Shown one piece after another: positions 10,786 through 21,503 of a stretch of DNA of 64,000 bases (within the stretch, counting starts at the first letter, position 1; the number at the start of each line of letters is the position of its first letter). The translations under genes were made by a program, and so were the position numbers. This DNA is from Strigamia acuminata (taxonomy: Eukaryota; Arthropoda; Chilopoda; Geophilomorpha; Linotaeniidae), in the NCBI GenBank assembly GCA_949358305.1, contig OX442315.1:806001-870000 (forward strand). The letters are read 5' to 3'. Below the pieces are notes generated by a model. That model worked only from the letters and a program-made list of their open reading frames with translations, was not told where the DNA came from and did not search any database.

Positions 10786-11886
10786 CCCGTTACGGCCAAG
10801 GACCGTAACGGGTCGAAAACGGGCCGCAACGGGTCGAAAACGGCCGCAACGGGTCGAAAACGGCCCGCACGGGCCGTTAACGGGCCGCCGACGGTCCCGT
10901 CACGATCCCGTAACGGCTCGCACGGGCCGTTAACGGGCCGCCGACGGTCCCGTCACGATCCCGTAACGGCTCGCACGGGCCGTTAACGGGCCGCCGACGG
11001 TCCCGTCACGATCCCGTAACGGCTCGCACGGGCCGTTAACGGGCCGCCGACGGTCCCGTCACGATCCCGTAACGGCTCGCACGGGCCGTTAACGGGCCGC
11101 CGACGGTCCCGTCACGATCCCGTAACGGCTCGCACGGGCCGTTAACGGGCCGCCGACGGTCCCGTCACGATCCCGTAACGGCTCGCACGGGCCGTTAACG
11201 GGCCGCCGACGGTCCCGTAACTATCCCGTCCGTTAACGGGCCGCCGACGGTTCCTTCACGACCCCGTAACGGCCCGTACGACCTCATGCGGGCCGTTAAC
11301 GGGCCGTTAACGGGCCGTTAACGGCCCGTTAACGGCGTAAAACCAAAAACAGGATTCGAGATTAATGTCTATGAATGTTGTACGCGTTTTCATGTACGTG
11401 TTGTCGGTTGTTGATTTTTTCGATTTACACCGTCACGGCCCGTTAACGGCCCGTTAACGGCTCGTTAACGGCCCGTCAACGGCCCGCATGGGGTTGTACG
11501 GGCCGTTAACGGGCCGCCGACGGTCCCGTCACGATCCCGTAACGGCCCGCACGGGCCGTTAACGGGCCGCCGACGGTCCCGTCACGATCCCGTAACGGCC
11601 CGCACGGGCCGTTAACGGGCCGCCGACGGTCCCGTCACGATTCCGTAACGGCTCGCACGGGCCGTTAACGGGCCGCCGACGGTCCCGTCACGATCCCGTA
11701 ACGGCTCGCACGGGCCGTTAACGGGCCGCCGACGGTCCCGTCACGGTCCCGTAACGGCCTTCGTTTCCGGACTTCGGCTCGCCGACGGCCCGTGCGACCT
11801 CATGCGGGCCGCTAACGGGCCGTCAACGGGCCGTTAACGGCCCGTTTTTCGACCCGCTACGGCCCGTCACGGCCTGTTGGCCGTGC
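10786..11886. repeat. GC-rich 53-bp palindromic satellite, block 2
   Basis: An almost perfect tandem array has a 53-bp unit; the GGGCCGTTAAC phrase recurs at 10871, 10924 and 10977 and onward to about 11220. A degenerate part follows with the 90-bp spacer at 11336 and a second short run of units to about 11750. From 11867 the DNA repeats 8280 onward with an offset of 3587 bp. Confidence 0.9.
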
Positions 11887-12711
11887 GACCCGTGACTCGG
11901 AGTGTGGTTTTTGGGGACGAGGGCCGTCCTCCGGCCGCGCCGCGACGCGCCGCGGGTCGGACAAGAAACGACCCGGTCGGAAACCGAACCTCAGTGTCCA
12001 ATCGGGCAGAAATTGTGCGGAAGTTTAACCAAAAATGGCCAAAAGTCGGTGCAAGTTTTGCACGCAACAAACGTCCGATGTGACAGTGCCCATGCGGGTT
12101 GGACGTGCATGTGGGCGCGTGTGGGCGCTCGATTTACTGGCGCGTTGGACGAGTTTTAAAAAAATTCTCCAAAATCTGACAAAACTTGCAACGATTTTTA
12201 ACGACATTTAATTGATTTCCACAGATTTTAAGAACACTGTTTTACAGAAGCCCGTCCAATCGGGCAGAAATGTCTCGCAAAATATTGCTGAAATTCCGTG
12301 GAAATTTATCAAAAATCGTTGCCAGTTTTGTCAGATTTTGGAGAATTTTTTTAGAACTCGTCCAACGCGCCAGTAAATCACGCGCCCACGTGCGTGGACG
12401 ATGCGCACGTCCAACCCGCCAAGGCTCGCCCCTACGACCGTCGGCGGGAGCCCCGGCCGTCCTCTCTCTCCCTCTCGGCCGCCAATGCTCGCCCCTCCGC
12501 CCGGGACTCGCCCCGCCGCCCGTCACCGACTTTTGGCAATTTCCTTGCAAACAGCAACGAGAATGATGTATTTATTGATAATTGTTTTTGCATCGGACAT
12601 GTGTTTAATTTTAGTGGTTCCTCGACTCAGTTTGTGCGGTTCTTGCGCGTCGTGCGCACGTTCAACACGCGCCCACGCGAGTATATCGCGTGGACTCTCG
12701 TCTCTCTCGTC

Positions 12712-12903
12712 AGTCTCGATGTTTTGTATGATTTTATTTTGCTAATTGTTTTGAGCGCGTGCAATTTCAATTGTTGCACCACACACGCATTTTCTATTGT
12801 ACACCAGTGTTCCTATGTCGAATAAATTAGACTTGTTTTTAATTTCTCTGTCGCCATTGTTTGAATTCACTGCGCTGCACGAGAGCTTCAATTTATGAGT
12901 TGG
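12712..12903 (+). repeat. partner of the inverted pair with 10100-10322
   Basis: It reads forward through CAATTGCAC and an AATAAA-like signal near 12822, ending CTTCAATTTATGAG. It could be part of an LTR, but no flanking primer site or coding region identifies the element. Confidence 0.5.
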
Positions 12904-14500
12904 ACCGCTTTTTATACAAATTATGTGGGAATTTTGCTCGACTCATGCGCGGTTCTTTCTTGAGCGTCGGGCAAGTTTTGTCAGATATTGCAAAAAGTAC
13001 ATCGCGCGTGCACGGGCGTGCGTGGACGGTGCCCGCGTCCAACGCTCATCGGCGTCCAACTCCTTGTCTACAAAGAAGGTCGGGGTTTCGGGCATATCCT
13101 TTGCCACGACCGCGTCTTGGTTCTCGCCTTCGGTGGTCATCTCCAAGGCGGGAATCAGCCCGGATTTCGACGGGGTGCTGTCGGTCAGAAAGGGAACGGT
13201 CGGTGTTGTTGGGGAGATGTTGGAGCAGTACTAAACGTCATGTTTTGTTCACGTGAAAATGAAATGTGCGTTTAAAAAGCCTATCGTGCTGCCGGGACGT
13301 TTATTAATTTTCCCAGTTTGACATAAGCGAGCGCGCACATGGCGACGGCAATGTCTTTTGTCACCTTTAAATTCCTTTTTGGTTTCAACTATGTAAGTTA
13401 CCTTGTTTTATTAAAATAACTGTTAGTTTTGTATATTTGCTAGTTGGTTCATGTTTGGTGCGTTAGATATAAACACCAAACCACCGTATTTATGTTTTCT
13501 GAGACGTACGACGCGAGTCGCGCTCGTACGCCGACTTCGACACATCGGTAAACCGCCAGCGTGCACCATTTTTCTCGTGCTCACTCAGACGTGCGCATTA
13601 CACGCGATATTGCGCACGAACGCGCACACCGCCTCCACGACACACATCACACACCCGTTTAAACGAGTCTCGGCGCCTATTTGACCCCAGTGTTTACTTT
13701 TTAAAACTGTGGTGTGTTTTCAAAGTTCTTAATTTGTAAACAAACAAAATGGATATCTGTTGATTTTTAAATGATTTTGTCGATTTAGTTTTTTGCTGGT
13801 TTTTAATCGATTTGTCTGTATTTTTAATCAATTCGAATGATTGACACCATTCTGTGCTTTACTCGTATTCAAGATGGCGTCGCAAACTCAAGGTCGAATT
13901 CCGCTGAATTCATTTATTGCGACTGTTTGCGCTCCATACGTGCGAAAAGGATTATGGGAATAATCCTCAATGCAGGCCATTTTGGTGTTAAATGAGCGAG
14001 GAAGGCAGGACATAAGGAAAATTGGTGAAATGTAAAAAAAAATGCTAAACAATCAACATTTAAATAAAGATCAATATTTCTGGCTCGAAATGCATATATC
14101 GGCAATTTCGGGATATTTTCGGGACGAAATTGACTCGTTCGGAACACAGGGGAGGGACTCCCACATTCCCCATGCGTCGGCGCGTGTGTTTACGAAATAC
14201 CAAATCCAGGTTTTCATACAACCCCACGTTATTTTCGGGTCAAGAGTTTTTTTATGCGCTGCCGCGCGCAATCCCCGGGTTGATGAGTTTCGCGAAATCC
14301 GACGAGCGAGTGCGATCGTGTCATACCGCTTCTTCTCGTGGCAAAGTAGACACCTTAATTAAACTGGCTGTTGACTTTTTTTTTTAAACAAAGTACGAGT
14401 CTTTAAGTTGAACGGTTGTTGAGATACACGTAGTAATGTGGACTCGCGACGCGTTGCAACGTGGTCGGAGAACGGCCCACTTCCCTCCCCCCGACCAGGT
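12904..14500. other. unassigned stretch, no recognisable gene
   Basis: This part has mixed composition. Short frames exist, for example 12943-13146 on the minus strand and 12923-13234 on the plus strand, but none carries a domain I recognise. One GCGCGTCCAACGC-type module near 13035 links it to the foldback interiors. Confidence 0.5.
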
Positions 14501-14520
14501 TGTCTTTCTCTCTCTTGTCC

Positions 14521-14831
14521 GACCCACGGCGCGTCGCGGCGCGGCCGGAGGACGTCTCTTTCCCCTCCCCCAGTCCCAAAAACCACACCTTGAGGAACCC
14601 CGAGGTTCGGTTTCCGACCGGGCCGTTTCTCGCCCGACCCACGACGCGCCGCGACGCGATTGGAAAACGACCCTTCCCCGTCCCCAAAAACCACGCCTCC
14701 GTGAACCCCGAAGTTCGGTTTTCGACCGGGTCGTTTTCCTTTTCTTTTTTTTTTCTCTTCCTTTGCCCGACCGACCCACGACGCGCCACGACGCGATCGG
14801 AAAACAACCCTCCCCCACCCCCAAAACCACG
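14521..14831. repeat. minisatellite of the foldback end motif
   Basis: About three imperfect tandem copies (unit roughly 125 bp) carry the GACCCACGACGCGCCGCGACG and CCCCAAAAACCAC phrases, inverted relative to 8300 and 11887. The Arg/Gly-rich minus-strand frames across it (14359-14961) are repeat artefacts. Confidence 0.75.
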
Positions 14832-15077
14832 TTTTAGCGAAGCCCTCTGACCGGTCGTTGAACCCACCGAACCCTGAAGGACAACGAGCAGAATGCGCTC
14901 GATCGTACGAATTACTTGGCCAAAACAACATCCGCAAATTCCGCAACACAGTTGCGATCAACGAAACAACGTATAGACCGTCGTAATGTTAAAAAGCGGG
15001 ATCCTTTCGCCCCCGACAAAATCCGCACACATACCCCAAGGTTAAGTCTGGGTTTGACTCAGAGAGGACACAGAGCT
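14832..15077. other. unassigned DNA left of candidate LTR
   Basis: I recognise nothing here. It could be the 3' noncoding end of whatever element owns the candidate LTR that starts at 15078. Confidence 0.3.
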
Positions 15078-15301
15078 TGTCAGGCAGTTATTGCCGTGGC
15101 ATCTCAAGGTTTTAATGTGATAGAATTTAGTGTTATTCATACTCATAGTCTAAGTTAGATTTAAGTTAGTCTTAAGTTAATTATTAGTGAAATTGCTTTA
15201 TGTCTTATGTTTTATAACAGAATAAATATATTTTATATAATTTAAACATAACCAATGAGTCCTTCTTATTTACACCCCCAGTTCTATCCAAAAGTATTTA
15301 C
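15078..15301 (+). repeat. candidate short LTR (G), left part, split by copia B
   Basis: The DNA interrupted by B begins TGTCAGGCAG at 15078, contains an AATAAATATATTTTATATAA stretch, and resumes at 22209 to end CACGTAACA at 22242. That gives a 258-bp sequence with TGT...ACA ends, followed after AAG by TGGTGGAGATTGCGG. The layout suits an LTR plus primer site, but I could not match the tRNA. Confidence 0.4.
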
Positions 15302-15793
15302 TGTTGTTTATCGATGCCAAACAGTCTTCCGTACTTGTTTTGCGCATTTCTTTATGTATTACTGCATTATGCAGCCTAGTGTATTTATTAGGATTTATTT
15401 CATTATTTAACATTGGGCATAATGCTGCCTGCATCATGTTAGCTTTAGTTTATTTTTCCCAACACCAGATGGTGTCAATTGTATCTTTTACCACTTCCAT
15501 CATGGCCGCGCACACGGATGCGTGCACACTCATTCACTCCTGTATAGAAAAGGACTCTATATGTAAGAATATCTTTGATTTTATTAAATGTTTATGGTTT
15601 TAAATGCCTCATTATTATTTAGAGCACCTTCAGTGCTTTCTAGTTCGTTTAATGCGCACATAAGCAGTTTTCTGCTGCGCGCACGGCAATTTGCATTTTG
15701 GTCACGTCGCATTATCGTTCGTGTCGGCGACACGACACCAAATTCAGCTTCCACGCGATTAATAAATCGTTTGCGCCGCTCTCCTCTGCTACA
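15302..15793 (+). repeat. 5' LTR of copia B (492 bp)
   Basis: It runs from TGTTGTTTATCG to CTCCTCTGCTACA. The last bases mimic the tRNA-iMet 3' end and pair with the primer binding site just downstream. Confidence 0.95.
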
Positions 15794-15795
15794 AG

Positions 15796-15813
15796 TGGTA
15801 GCAGAGGATGGTT
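15796..15813 (+). promoter_or_regulatory. primer binding site of copia B (initiator Met tRNA)
   Basis: TGGTAGCAGAGGATGGTT stands two bases after the LTR, an 18-nt match to the complement of the metazoan tRNA-iMet 3' end. Confidence 0.92.
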
Positions 15814-16664
15814 ACCAATTAACCCGGCCAATTTGTGTTTAATGTTCGACGTAACATTCGCGAAATTCGCGATTTGCGCCGGAATATTTTATTTTCAGTT
15901 TTCGCCGATTTCCGTGACGATTTTCGTCTCTAGAACGTTCGAGACGACACGCCGACGTTCCCACGCAGTCTGCATGCACGATTCCACAATTTTTCGTTTA
16001 ATGTTGTCCGAATTTCCGCGGGACTCGCGATTTTCGAGACAATTTTTGCATATTTTCAGATTTCCAACAAGATTCGACGTTGGAAACCCACTGGACGAAG
16101 TGTGAACGACGAATTGAGGAATATCCCGACCTCGTACACAGTGTACGGTCGTTGTACCGACGATTTGAGATTTTTCGGAGATTTAATCGACGAGTTACGA
16201 CGATTTTCGCATTTAAATGCGCAACAACGCCATTTTCGATTCTCGAATATTGGCGCAACGTCTCATCACACTAATTAATACTTGCCTTTCAGTTGTCGTA
16301 ATTAGCTTGTTAGTATTTAAGGTCGTATTAAGTTTTTGTGGGTCCTTTAGAATAGTTTTTGCTCTTCTGTTCCAGTCGGAACTACCGCATTAACTCATTC
16401 CTAGCCAGTGCTTACCGTGGCCAACAGGTACTCCCGCGCCTCCAGGCAGGCGAACGGACCCCTGTGTGTTGGCTGGCTAGGGTTATTTGGCCACTTCAGA
16501 AGTGGTCGCCCAATTCGATTGATATCCGCTTTGACGGTGCTTCGATTAGTGCGCCGTATTTGTGTAGTGCTACGCGATATTGTGCACCGAGACCGTCAAG
16601 TGCTTCAATTGTACCATTCTCCATCCAGTGTGTTTTGCTACGGATTGTTTCGTAACTCCACGTC
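15814..16664 (+). other. 5' leader of copia B
   Basis: About 850 nt precede Gag. It is rich in TTCGCGAAA and CGACGATTTTCG phrases as in A and ends with the conserved hairpin region. No convincing upstream gene is seen. Confidence 0.7.
16400..16481 (+). ncRNA. conserved copia leader hairpin, copy in B
   Basis: The outer stem pairs CCTAGCCAG with CTGGCTAGG perfectly. The inner stem pairs CCAACA with TGTTGG, and the apical region holds CGCCT...AGGCG. It lies 184 nt before the Gag ATG. Both stems differ in sequence from A, E and F but keep pairing. Confidence 0.75.
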
Positions 16665-19600
16665 ATGTCAAAGTCCGCAGACGGAAATCCAGGACGTCTT
16701 CCCATCCTTAGCGTAGGAAACTACGAACTTTGGCAGCGCTCAATGCGCATGGTACTCCGAAGCGAGGAATTGTGGGAACACGTAACGGAAGAAGAGGAGG
16801 AAGATTTCCTTAAAACAGCTGGGGACAAAGAGAAAAAGAAGTACAAGCGTCGTAAAGCCAAGGCATTAGGCTTAATATACTGTTCTGTAAGCGAGGCGAA
16901 GAAGTCTGCGCTAGATGATTGTAAAACCCCGAAGGAAGCATGGGACATCTTAGCCAACATTTATGCGCCATCATCTCGCGCACGACAGGCAGCCATGCGC
17001 CGCGAATTTTTGAATTTGCGCCTGGAGCAGGGCGAAGATATGGCCGACTTCTTAGGACGCGTAGACTATCATGTCCGCCAAATGAAGGATATCGGAGAGA
17101 TAACTACGCCTGATCATCACGCTTACCAATACTTGGACTTATTACCTCGTGAATATTCACAGATTTCATTCACGACATATCATTTGCCCAAAGGAGAATT
17201 TACACCAAAGAAAGTGTCTGAACAATTGCTCGCGGAACATATGCGACTCAAAGCTATGGATTCGCGCGACATAGACAATTCTAAATCTCCACGTGCCTAT
17301 GCTGGTGAAAAACAGCAACGTGGGAGAAATCGTTCTCGTCCCTCTCGACCGTTATCATCGGTGCAGTGTTTTAATTGCCAGGAATTTGGCCATTACGCAA
17401 ATAAATGTCCATTACCGCCGCGCCGAGATGACACAAATCAACCGACAGCTTCACTTCAAAGGAAGCCAAGAAGTTCTAGCCGCAAACGCAATAAGAACTC
17501 AAACCGTGATGATTCGAGGCCAAGGGGGAATTCCAGCGCAAGACGGGAAACGAACTTTTTCGCCAGTGCGCCTCAACCAATGCCCACAATTCACTTCATG
17601 CAATCGCATGAATGGATAGTGGATTGTGGGGCAACGGATCATGTGTGCCACGTCCAGGCATGGTTTCAGGACTTTGTTAAAGTTGTGCCCTTTAACATAG
17701 CATTAGGTCAAGGACATTCCGAAGTTCTTGGAAAGGGCAAAGTCCAGATTGTCACAATGATCAACAATGTAGAATGTGTCGCGAATCTCCAAGATGTGCT
17801 GTTTGCGCCAAAATTTGAGGCGAATTTGATCTCCGTATCAAAAATGGACAAAGCCAAACATCATATCCATATTTGGAATGGAGACGTCCATGTCTACAAA
17901 TCCGATATCAATCATCCAATGCTTCGAGCCAAAGAAAAGGGCGGTCTGTATTACGTCGACGGCTTATGTACACCCTCAACGGTCATATCAACAGTTAATG
18001 CGCCAGTTATACAGACGACCGCTCCAGCCCGAACATTAGTCACTGCAGAAGAGGACTACATTCAATATCCAAAGGCAAAGAAAAAGTCGAAGGACCCGGA
18101 ACTGTTTACGGATTTTCGGCTCGAATTCCCTCCTTTGCCGAATGAAATTCCTCCACCTGCACCAATTAAAGTAACCCAGTCCAAGACACTTCCTGTACCT
18201 ACTCCCACCAATCCGTTACCTCAAGTCCCATCCTTTGCCAAGACATTAAAGGCAAACCCACCTATCTCCCAACCGAATTCAAATTCAAAACCGAATTCAA
18301 AGCCAACCAACGCAAAGAAGGTTGCAGCACCATCGGTTAAAAAGGATGCGACAGGGATATGGCACAGCAGATTGGGTCACCTTCATACCAATGCGATGAA
18401 ACTTTTGGTCGGAAATGAACAAGTTTACGGCGTGACACCGGCAGAAGTGAACAAAGAACTTTCGTGTAATCATTGTCGAATTGCGAAATCAACGCGCATT
18501 TCTCATAAACCTGATGAACATCCTATTTCTACAAAGGCTTTAGATCTCCTACACATGGACGTGTGGGGAGCTTCAAGAACGACTTCCTACGGAGGCGCGC
18601 GTTATGTGTTAACGATTATCGATGACGCCACGCGCTATGCCTGGATATTTCCGATGGCCCAAAAATCCCAAGTATTTGGATTGTTCAAAGACTACGTCAC
18701 ACGAATCGAACGAGTGACAGGCAAACGAGTCAAGGCCATCCGAACAGACCGAGGAGGGGAATTCTTATCAAACGAATTTGACCGCTATTTAAAAGAGACC
18801 GGAATTCAGGCCCAACGGACCAATCCACATAGTCCCGCTATGAATGGCACAGCGGAGCGAATAAACCGCACCATGGCGGATTACACGCGTGCCATACTAG
18901 ATGAAACTGGACTTCCAAACGAACTTTGGGCGGAATTCGCAGTGACTTTCTCGTATATAAAGAACCGGTGTCCTCATTCTCGTCTCAAAAATGAGGTCCC
19001 CTATATCCAGTGGCGACGACGTGCCCTTTCGCTTAGACACCTGCGCAAGTTAGGCTCCAAGTGCTGGGTTCATCATACAGCGCCCGGCAGGGACAAATTG
19101 GATCCACGAGCCTGGGAGGGCTATTTAGTCGGATACGCCACGACAACGCGAGGTTATCGCGTCTGGAATCCAACAGATAACAAAGTCATCGAATCCATTC
19201 ACGTCCAAATTGACGAACGGCAATCCTACAAACGTTCCAACCATTATCGAGGTCCGCAGCAACCGTGGATGGGACCAGATGAGGACCAATCGCATCAAAC
19301 ATCGCAAATTTATCAACCATTGCGCATTTCACAACCGCAAGTGAGATTTGACGATGGATTGGAATATACCGATTGGCCCAAATTTCCGGATTCGGAAGAT
19401 GAATGCGATACAGACTATGACTCTGACGATTCAGCTCCGCCAGGCGCTCAAGCCCGGACACCACCAGGGTCTCCAATTAGGATTCCAATACCCGTCCTAT
19501 CTCCAATAATTTCTCCAGTGATATCTCGAGCGCCAAGCCCACTTATCACACCAGGTAATACACCAACTCACACACCGCCAGGAACACCACCGGGTTCACC

Positions 19601-21503
19601 ACCACGTTTTGTGAACGCTCGTCGAGGTTCTCGTGGCAATGCGCCACAAGCCCATCCAGCAGCGCATCATGGTCCACCTCCAACTGGAGCTGCAACTGCA
19701 TATAAATGGCGTTACATTGGTGGAGATACTGAGTGTAGACACTGGAAAAGGGAGGAACATTTGCGCAAAGTGCAGGAACCTGGCAAATTGAAAACAGATG
19801 TTTATTATTTCCCAGAAGCAGGACTCCGACTACGTTCTAGAGGTGAAGTTGAGGAATTCTGTCACATGAACAATATTCCTTATGATTCTGAACTGTTTTA
19901 TTTTGGCAATATGGAATATGAATTAGAGGATCTTCCACAACCACTTCCCAGAGTGCACCTTTGTCGTCGTGATCCCACTAGTTACGCAGAGGCTGTGAGA
20001 TTTCCGGATGCGACCAAATGGCGAGAAGCCATTAATGAAGAGTTAGACACTTTTGCAAAAAGAGGAGTCTATGAAGAAGTTCCGAAACCGGAAAACACGA
20101 CGATATTAGGATGCAAATGGCTCTTCAAACTGAAGGAAGATGCTCTAGGCAAGCCAGCAAGATATCGCGCCAGATTAGTGGCACAGGGCTTTCGCCAAAC
20201 TTTAGGAGTAGACTACGATGAAGTCTTTAGCCCTGTTGTCAACTTTGTTCTCATACGCCTATTCTTCTGCCTGCTAGTAGTGCTTAAAGGGTGGAAGGAC
20301 GCACACTTAGATGTGAAGTGCGCATACCTATACGGTGATCTTGCGCATAAGGTGTATATGCGCATTCCAGCTGGCGCAACATGTTCAAATCCAAATCACG
20401 TATGGCTCCTAATAAAATCGCTCTATGGACTCCACCAGTCCGGGCGCCAATGGTTTGAAAAACTGGATCAAACATTGCGCGATTTGGGATTTCGCAGATT
20501 ACCAGGATGCAACTGTGTATATATATACGGAACTTCCGCCGTGATGCTAATATACGTCGATGATATAGTACTATTTTACGCGACGGATAGCGTCCTGACG
20601 CAATTAATTGCTCTCATTAGCACCAAATTCGATGTCGTGAATTTAGGACCAATTACGAAACTCTTAGGTGTAGAGTTCATCAGTACTCCCAAAGGAATCT
20701 TCATTATTCAACGCGCATACATACAAAAGATTCTCAAGAAATTTGAAATTATCGCCGATAAACTCATCAAGGTCCCAGTAACACCAGGAACGACGCTCGT
20801 CAAAGGGTCGAAAGAGGACTTGCCAGAATTTCCCTATCGCTCACTAATAGGCTCTCTTCTCTTCCTCGCATCGAGGACACGACCTGATATATTATTCTCA
20901 GTTATAATGTTATCACAGTTTAACAATTGCTATAACCACACGCACATCAAGGCACTCATGCAGGTTGTGCGCTACGTAGGCAATACTTTGGATTACGCAA
21001 TTGAACTGTCAAATTGTTCCAATGGACAACTATGGGGATATACTGACGCGTCCTGGGCCACCGAAGTCAGCACTTCTTTGAGTTTCGGCGGGTATATAGC
21101 CTATATTGGAAACGTCCCCATCGGATGGAGTTGTCGTAAACAAACCAGCGTGGCGTGCTCAACGATGGAGGCGGAGTTTGTCGCCCTCGTTGAGTGCGTC
21201 CGTGAGCTGTATTGGCTCGATTACGTCTACAGTTCCGTACCGATGCTGAATAGATCTTCACCACCTTTAGTGTTCTCCGATGCGCTTTCTTCCATCCAAT
21301 TCACATCAAATGACGTGGAGAACAGTAAAACGAAACATATCCGAGTGAAATTTCATTGGATTCGGGAATGGTACACAGCAGGTGCATTCCAATTGCGCAA
21401 AGTCCCCGGATCAATGAACGTGGCAGACATTTTTACCAAATGGTTGGGCTCTTCTCAACTGCGTCTCCTGATTTCCCGGATTTTCAATTTCAACCTATCG
21501 TGA
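16665..21503 (+). CDS. gag-pol: copia Gag-Pol polyprotein of element B (1612 aa)
   Basis: One uninterrupted frame encodes all retrotransposon functions. It has UBN2-type Gag (GNYELWQRSM near residue 20), a CCHC knuckle at about 235 (CFNCQEFGHYANKC), a protease with WIVDCGATDH (Asp 320), a GAG-pre-integrase and zinc region (IWHSRLGHLH, His about 567, then CNHC), integrase catalytic D632, D695 and E731, a Pro/Ser-rich linker near 880-1000, RT with YVDD at 1299-1300, and RNase H with YTDASW (Asp 1461). Length is normal for copia. Gag and Pol are fused with no frameshift; how the Gag:Pol ratio is set is not visible. The ATG gives a product beginning MSKSADGNPG and lies just after the leader hairpin, as in A and F. 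Nothing is missing, so the element could be autonomous. Confidence 0.95.
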   Translation: MSKSADGNPGRLPILSVGNYELWQRSMRMVLRSEELWEHVTEEEEEDFLKTAGDKEKKKYKRRKAKALGLIYCSVSEAKKSALDDCKTPKEAWDILANIYAPSSRARQAAMRREFLNLRLEQGEDMADFLGRVDYHVRQMKDIGEITTPDHHAYQYLDLLPREYSQISFTTYHLPKGEFTPKKVSEQLLAEHMRLKAMDSRDIDNSKSPRAYAGEKQQRGRNRSRPSRPLSSVQCFNCQEFGHYANKCPLPPRRDDTNQPTASLQRKPRSSSRKRNKNSNRDDSRPRGNSSARRETNFFASAPQPMPTIHFMQSHEWIVDCGATDHVCHVQAWFQDFVKVVPFNIALGQGHSEVLGKGKVQIVTMINNVECVANLQDVLFAPKFEANLISVSKMDKAKHHIHIWNGDVHVYKSDINHPMLRAKEKGGLYYVDGLCTPSTVISTVNAPVIQTTAPARTLVTAEEDYIQYPKAKKKSKDPELFTDFRLEFPPLPNEIPPPAPIKVTQSKTLPVPTPTNPLPQVPSFAKTLKANPPISQPNSNSKPNSKPTNAKKVAAPSVKKDATGIWHSRLGHLHTNAMKLLVGNEQVYGVTPAEVNKELSCNHCRIAKSTRISHKPDEHPISTKALDLLHMDVWGASRTTSYGGARYVLTIIDDATRYAWIFPMAQKSQVFGLFKDYVTRIERVTGKRVKAIRTDRGGEFLSNEFDRYLKETGIQAQRTNPHSPAMNGTAERINRTMADYTRAILDETGLPNELWAEFAVTFSYIKNRCPHSRLKNEVPYIQWRRRALSLRHLRKLGSKCWVHHTAPGRDKLDPRAWEGYLVGYATTTRGYRVWNPTDNKVIESIHVQIDERQSYKRSNHYRGPQQPWMGPDEDQSHQTSQIYQPLRISQPQVRFDDGLEYTDWPKFPDSEDECDTDYDSDDSAPPGAQARTPPGSPIRIPIPVLSPIISPVISRAPSPLITPGNTPTHTPPGTPPGSPPRFVNARRGSRGNAPQAHPAAHHGPPPTGAATAYKWRYIGGDTECRHWKREEHLRKVQEPGKLKTDVYYFPEAGLRLRSRGEVEEFCHMNNIPYDSELFYFGNMEYELEDLPQPLPRVHLCRRDPTSYAEAVRFPDATKWREAINEELDTFAKRGVYEEVPKPENTTILGCKWLFKLKEDALGKPARYRARLVAQGFRQTLGVDYDEVFSPVVNFVLIRLFFCLLVVLKGWKDAHLDVKCAYLYGDLAHKVYMRIPAGATCSNPNHVWLLIKSLYGLHQSGRQWFEKLDQTLRDLGFRRLPGCNCVYIYGTSAVMLIYVDDIVLFYATDSVLTQLIALISTKFDVVNLGPITKLLGVEFISTPKGIFIIQRAYIQKILKKFEIIADKLIKVPVTPGTTLVKGSKEDLPEFPYRSLIGSLLFLASRTRPDILFSVIMLSQFNNCYNHTHIKALMQVVRYVGNTLDYAIELSNCSNGQLWGYTDASWATEVSTSLSFGGYIAYIGNVPIGWSCRKQTSVACSTMEAEFVALVECVRELYWLDYVYSSVPMLNRSSPPLVFSDALSSIQFTSNDVENSKTKHIRVKFHWIREWYTAGAFQLRKVPGSMNVADIFTKWLGSSQLRLLISRIFNFNLS

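Larger units (their letters stand above)
11887..14588. repeat. foldback-like unit 2
   Basis: The left end repeats that of unit 1 (offset 3587) and an inverted copy of the GC-rich motif stands at 14521-14588. The first 650 bp hold the same alternating GTCAAAA modules; the rest differs, including 12563-12903 (inverted relative to 10100-10322) and unannotated DNA. The bounds are approximate. Confidence 0.5.

Noticed and set aside
12923-13234. Possible coding fragment on either strand
   Set aside because: Both strands are open and neither product matches a family I know; position between repeats gives no support.
14359-14961. Arg/Gly-rich frames up to 200 codons
   Set aside because: Several frames are open in a GC-rich minisatellite; the apparent peptide repeats follow the DNA repeats.
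15796-15813. tRNA gene fragment
   Set aside because: The match is the complement of a tRNA 3' end next to an LTR, so it is a primer binding site; no cloverleaf surrounds it.
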